A model generated the notes under the pieces. It made no database searches, had not been told where the DNA came from, and saw only the letters and a program-made list of their open reading frames with translations. Shown here in pieces: positions 16,921 to 18,646 of a stretch of 18,646 bases of DNA (positions are counted from its first letter, which is position 1; each line of letters opens with the position of its first letter). The stretch covers positions 1-18,646 of the forward strand of contig JAGQUI010000013.1 of assembly GCA_020438595.1 (NCBI GenBank), read 5' to 3'. This DNA is from Propionibacteriaceae bacterium (lineage in GTDB: Bacteria > Actinomycetota > Actinomycetes > Propionibacteriales > Propionibacteriaceae). Position numbers and translations under genes: made by a program.

Positions 16921-17026
16921 GGTCCCTGAGGAGCGAGCGTGATGGCCACCATCCCCGGTCCCTGAGGAGCGAGTGTGATGGCCACCATCCGGTCCCTGGG
17001 GAGCGAGCGTGATGGCCACCATCCCC
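16921..17026. repeat. Tandem array of 34-36 bp units
   Basis: Three head-to-tail copies start at 16921 (36 bp), 16957 (34 bp) and 16991 (36 bp), each GGTCCCTGAGGAGCGAGCG followed by TGATGGCCACCATC and a variable C-run. They differ at one or two bases. A fourth copy starts at 17027 but keeps only its first 19 bp and then leads into the palindrome. There are no distinct spacers, so this is not a CRISPR. It lies between the convergent thioesterase and glucosidase genes; the preceding 16870-16920 stretch shows nothing recognisable. Confidence 0.9.
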
Positions 17027-17131
17027 GCTCCCTGAGGAGCGAGCGCCAGCGAGCGTCACGAAGGGCGGCTGGCGTTCGCGCCCTTCGTGACGCGGGACGC
17101 TTCGCAGGCTCAGCGTTCCGCTCCTCAGGGA
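17027..17131. terminator. Large nested palindrome between convergent genes
   Basis: An outer pair TCCCTGAGGAGCG (17029-17041) / CGCTCCTCAGGGA (17119-17131) encloses an inner perfect 14-bp pair CGTCACGAAGGGCG (17054-17067) / CGCCCTTCGTGACG (17079-17092) with an 11-nt loop. One further G-C pair extends the inner stem. The structure ends 21 bp before the glucosidase stop, so it could act as a bidirectional terminator. It is also the full form of the repeat family found inside the dynamin-like gene. Confidence 0.7.
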
Positions 17132-17152
17132 ACGGGAGCGGAGGAGAGGGGG

Positions 17153-18646
17153 CTACGCCAGGTCGAGCCAGACGGCGGTGTCGGTGGGCACCTTCCCGTC
17201 CGGGAGCGAGCCGGACGCGACCAGCACTCGCGCGGCGCCCGGCAGCGCCACCGGATCGGCGGAGAGGTTCACCAGGCAACCGAAGCCGGGTTCGCGGGTG
17301 AAGTACAGCACGTGGCCGACGACGTCGTCACTCCACGCCAGGGTGCCGTCACCGAGGGCCGGATGCGTCGACCGGATCGCCAGCGCGTGCCGGTACAGCG
17401 ACAGGGTGGAGTCCGGGTCCCCGTCCTGCGCGGCGACGCTGAGGTCGGCCCATTCGGAGGGCTGGGGGAGCCAGGGGGTCGCGTCCGTCCCGAACCCGTA
17501 GGGCGGCACGGTGCCGGACCAGGGCATGGGGACGCGGCAGCCGTCCCGGCCGGCGACGCGTCCGCCGGTGCGGAAGAAGCTGGGGTCGTCCCGCACCTCG
17601 TCGGGCAGGTCCTCCACCTCGGGCAGGCCGAGTTCCTCGCCCTGGTAGATGTAGGCCGGCCCGGGCAGCGCGAACTCCAGCAGGGCCGCCGCACGCGCCC
17701 TGCGCCGGCCGAGCACGGTGTCGGTGGGCAGCGGGAAGAAGTACTCGGCGAACCGGTGCAGCCACTCCTGCGGCGCGCCGGCCAGGGTGAACGGCTTGCC
17801 GGTCTCGGGCTTGCCGTAGCGCGTCACGACCCGGGTGCAGTCGTGATTGCCGAGCACCCAGGTGGTCGGTGCGCCGACCGCGGCGTGTGCGATCAGGTTG
17901 CGGTCGATCATCGCGCGCAGCGAACCCGCCTCCCACTCGCACCAGAGCATGTCGAAGTTGAAGGTGGTGTGCATCCGGCCCGGCTCGACGAACTGCATCA
18001 GGGCGTCCAGGGGCTTCACGTTGGACTCGCAGACGAAGATCCGCTCGCCCAGTCCGCGCTGGGCGTAGTCGTCGGCGATCTCGCGCCAGTGCCGCTGGAT
18101 GGCGTCCAGTTCGGGCCGGTTCCACCACGGGTGGCCCGGGTAGAAGGTGGCCACGCCGAGACCGGTCGCCGGGTCGACCGGGGTGTCCGGGTAGGTCATG
18201 TCCTTCGCGAGCCCGTCCGCCACGTCGACTCGCAGGCCGTCCACCCCCCGGTCGAACCAGAACCGGATCACGTCGTCGAAGAACTCCGTGACCGCGGGGT
18301 TCGCCCAGTTCCAGTCCGGCTGCTCGGGCGCGAACATGTGCAGGTACCACTGCTCGGGGCCGTCCGGGCCGGCCACGCGCTCCCAGGCCGACCCGCCGAA
18401 CAGCGAACCCCAGTTGGTGGGCGGTTCGGCACCGTCGGGACCCCGGCCGTCGGCGAAGTGGAACAACGCCCGTTCGGGCGAACCGGGTCCCGCCGCCAGC
18501 GCCGCCTGGAAGGCCGGGTGGGTGTTGGCACTGTGGTTCGGCACGAGGTCGATCAGCACCTTGAGGCCGCGGGCGTGGGCGGCGGCGAGGAACGCGTCCG
18601 CGTCGGCGAGGGTGCCGAACATCGGCGAGATGTCGCAGTAGTCGGC
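17153..18646 (-). CDS. GH13 alpha-glucosidase, N-terminus outside window
   Basis: A glycoside hydrolase family 13 enzyme that releases glucose from the non-reducing end of alpha-glucosides. The frame runs to the window edge, leaving 497 visible residues; about 40-60 are missing. Visible GH13 regions are DLVPNHSA (conserved region I), GLRVDVADGL with the nucleophile D141, CES with acid/base E207, and LGNHDCTRVVTRYG with transition-state stabiliser D269, numbering from the first visible residue. PTNWGSLFGGSAWE in domain B and the DYCDISPMFGTLADAD start are typical of cytoplasmic alpha-glucosidases/oligo-1,6-glucosidases. The C-terminal beta domain is complete and ends at TAG 17153. No sugar transporter or LacI regulator gene is visible, so the true substrate (maltose, isomaltose, trehalose or sucrose type) is open. 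It converges on the thioesterase gene across the repeat cluster. Confidence 0.93.
   Translation of the reverse strand, partial: ADYCDISPMFGTLADADAFLAAAHARGLKVLIDLVPNHSANTHPAFQAALAAGPGSPERALFHFADGRGPDGAEPPTNWGSLFGGSAWERVAGPDGPEQWYLHMFAPEQPDWNWANPAVTEFFDDVIRFWFDRGVDGLRVDVADGLAKDMTYPDTPVDPATGLGVATFYPGHPWWNRPELDAIQRHWREIADDYAQRGLGERIFVCESNVKPLDALMQFVEPGRMHTTFNFDMLWCEWEAGSLRAMIDRNLIAHAAVGAPTTWVLGNHDCTRVVTRYGKPETGKPFTLAGAPQEWLHRFAEYFFPLPTDTVLGRRRARAAALLEFALPGPAYIYQGEELGLPEVEDLPDEVRDDPSFFRTGGRVAGRDGCRVPMPWSGTVPPYGFGTDATPWLPQPSEWADLSVAAQDGDPDSTLSLYRHALAIRSTHPALGDGTLAWSDDVVGHVLYFTREPGFGCLVNLSADPVALPGAARVLVASGSLPDGKVPTDTAVWLDLA

Noticed and set aside
16921..17060. CRISPR-like array
   Set aside because: Units are head-to-tail with no unique spacers and no cas genes are present; it is a simple tandem repeat.
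15958..17279. Minus-strand frames with repeated GGHH/RSSGTG peptides over the array
   Set aside because: They arise from translating the DNA repeat and the antisense of the thioesterase; no start signal or homology is visible.

Overview
This is a GC-rich, gene-dense window from an actinobacterium. High-GC codon use, frequent GTG starts, 4-bp start/stop overlaps and the gene types (a dynamin-like GTPase pair with an SSB paralog, actinobacterial EttA, a FadD15-like acyl-CoA ligase, type I MetAP) point to Actinomycetes. My guess is the Pseudonocardiales, but that rests on recollection of sequence style and not on any comparison.

Layout. 1-0.71 kb (+): C-terminal end of phosphoenolpyruvate carboxylase, cut by the window edge, followed by a long hairpin. 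0.85-6.48 kb (+): a co-directional run of a PrsW-family membrane protease, two dynamin-like membrane GTPases overlapping by 4 bp, and a short SSB paralog. 6.6-8.0 kb (+): a small multi-pass membrane protein of unknown function, then a HEAT-repeat protein with a MerR-type promoter. 8.0-13.05 kb (-): the ABC-F translation factor EttA, then a marR gene followed after 4 bp by a fused FAD/iron-sulfur 2-hydroxyacid dehydrogenase. 13.3-16.9 kb (+): type I methionine aminopeptidase, a long-chain acyl-CoA ligase and a tandem double-hotdog thioesterase overlapping the ligase by 4 bp. 17.15-18.65 kb (-): a GH13 alpha-glucosidase cut by the window edge.

How the genes work together. The most coherent module is prsW / dynamin pair / ssb, which joins membrane remodelling to DNA binding and resembles the sporulation-septation dynamin locus of streptomycetes as I remember it. 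The FadD/thioesterase pair makes and breaks acyl thioesters. The marR gene probably regulates the oxidoreductase next to it. The rest is ordinary metabolism and housekeeping.

Repeats are the least ordinary part. Three unrelated inverted repeats (13-26 bp arms) sit between or at the ends of genes. A fourth family, seeded by GGTCCCTGAGGAGCG and closed by CGTCACGAAGGG, occurs twice: as an intergenic array plus palindrome at 16.92-17.13 kb, and inside the first dynamin-like gene, where an in-frame 42-bp expansion forms the protein's C-terminal tail. I saw no tRNA, rRNA, CRISPR array, transposase gene or clear mobile element, and no obviously new enzyme system.
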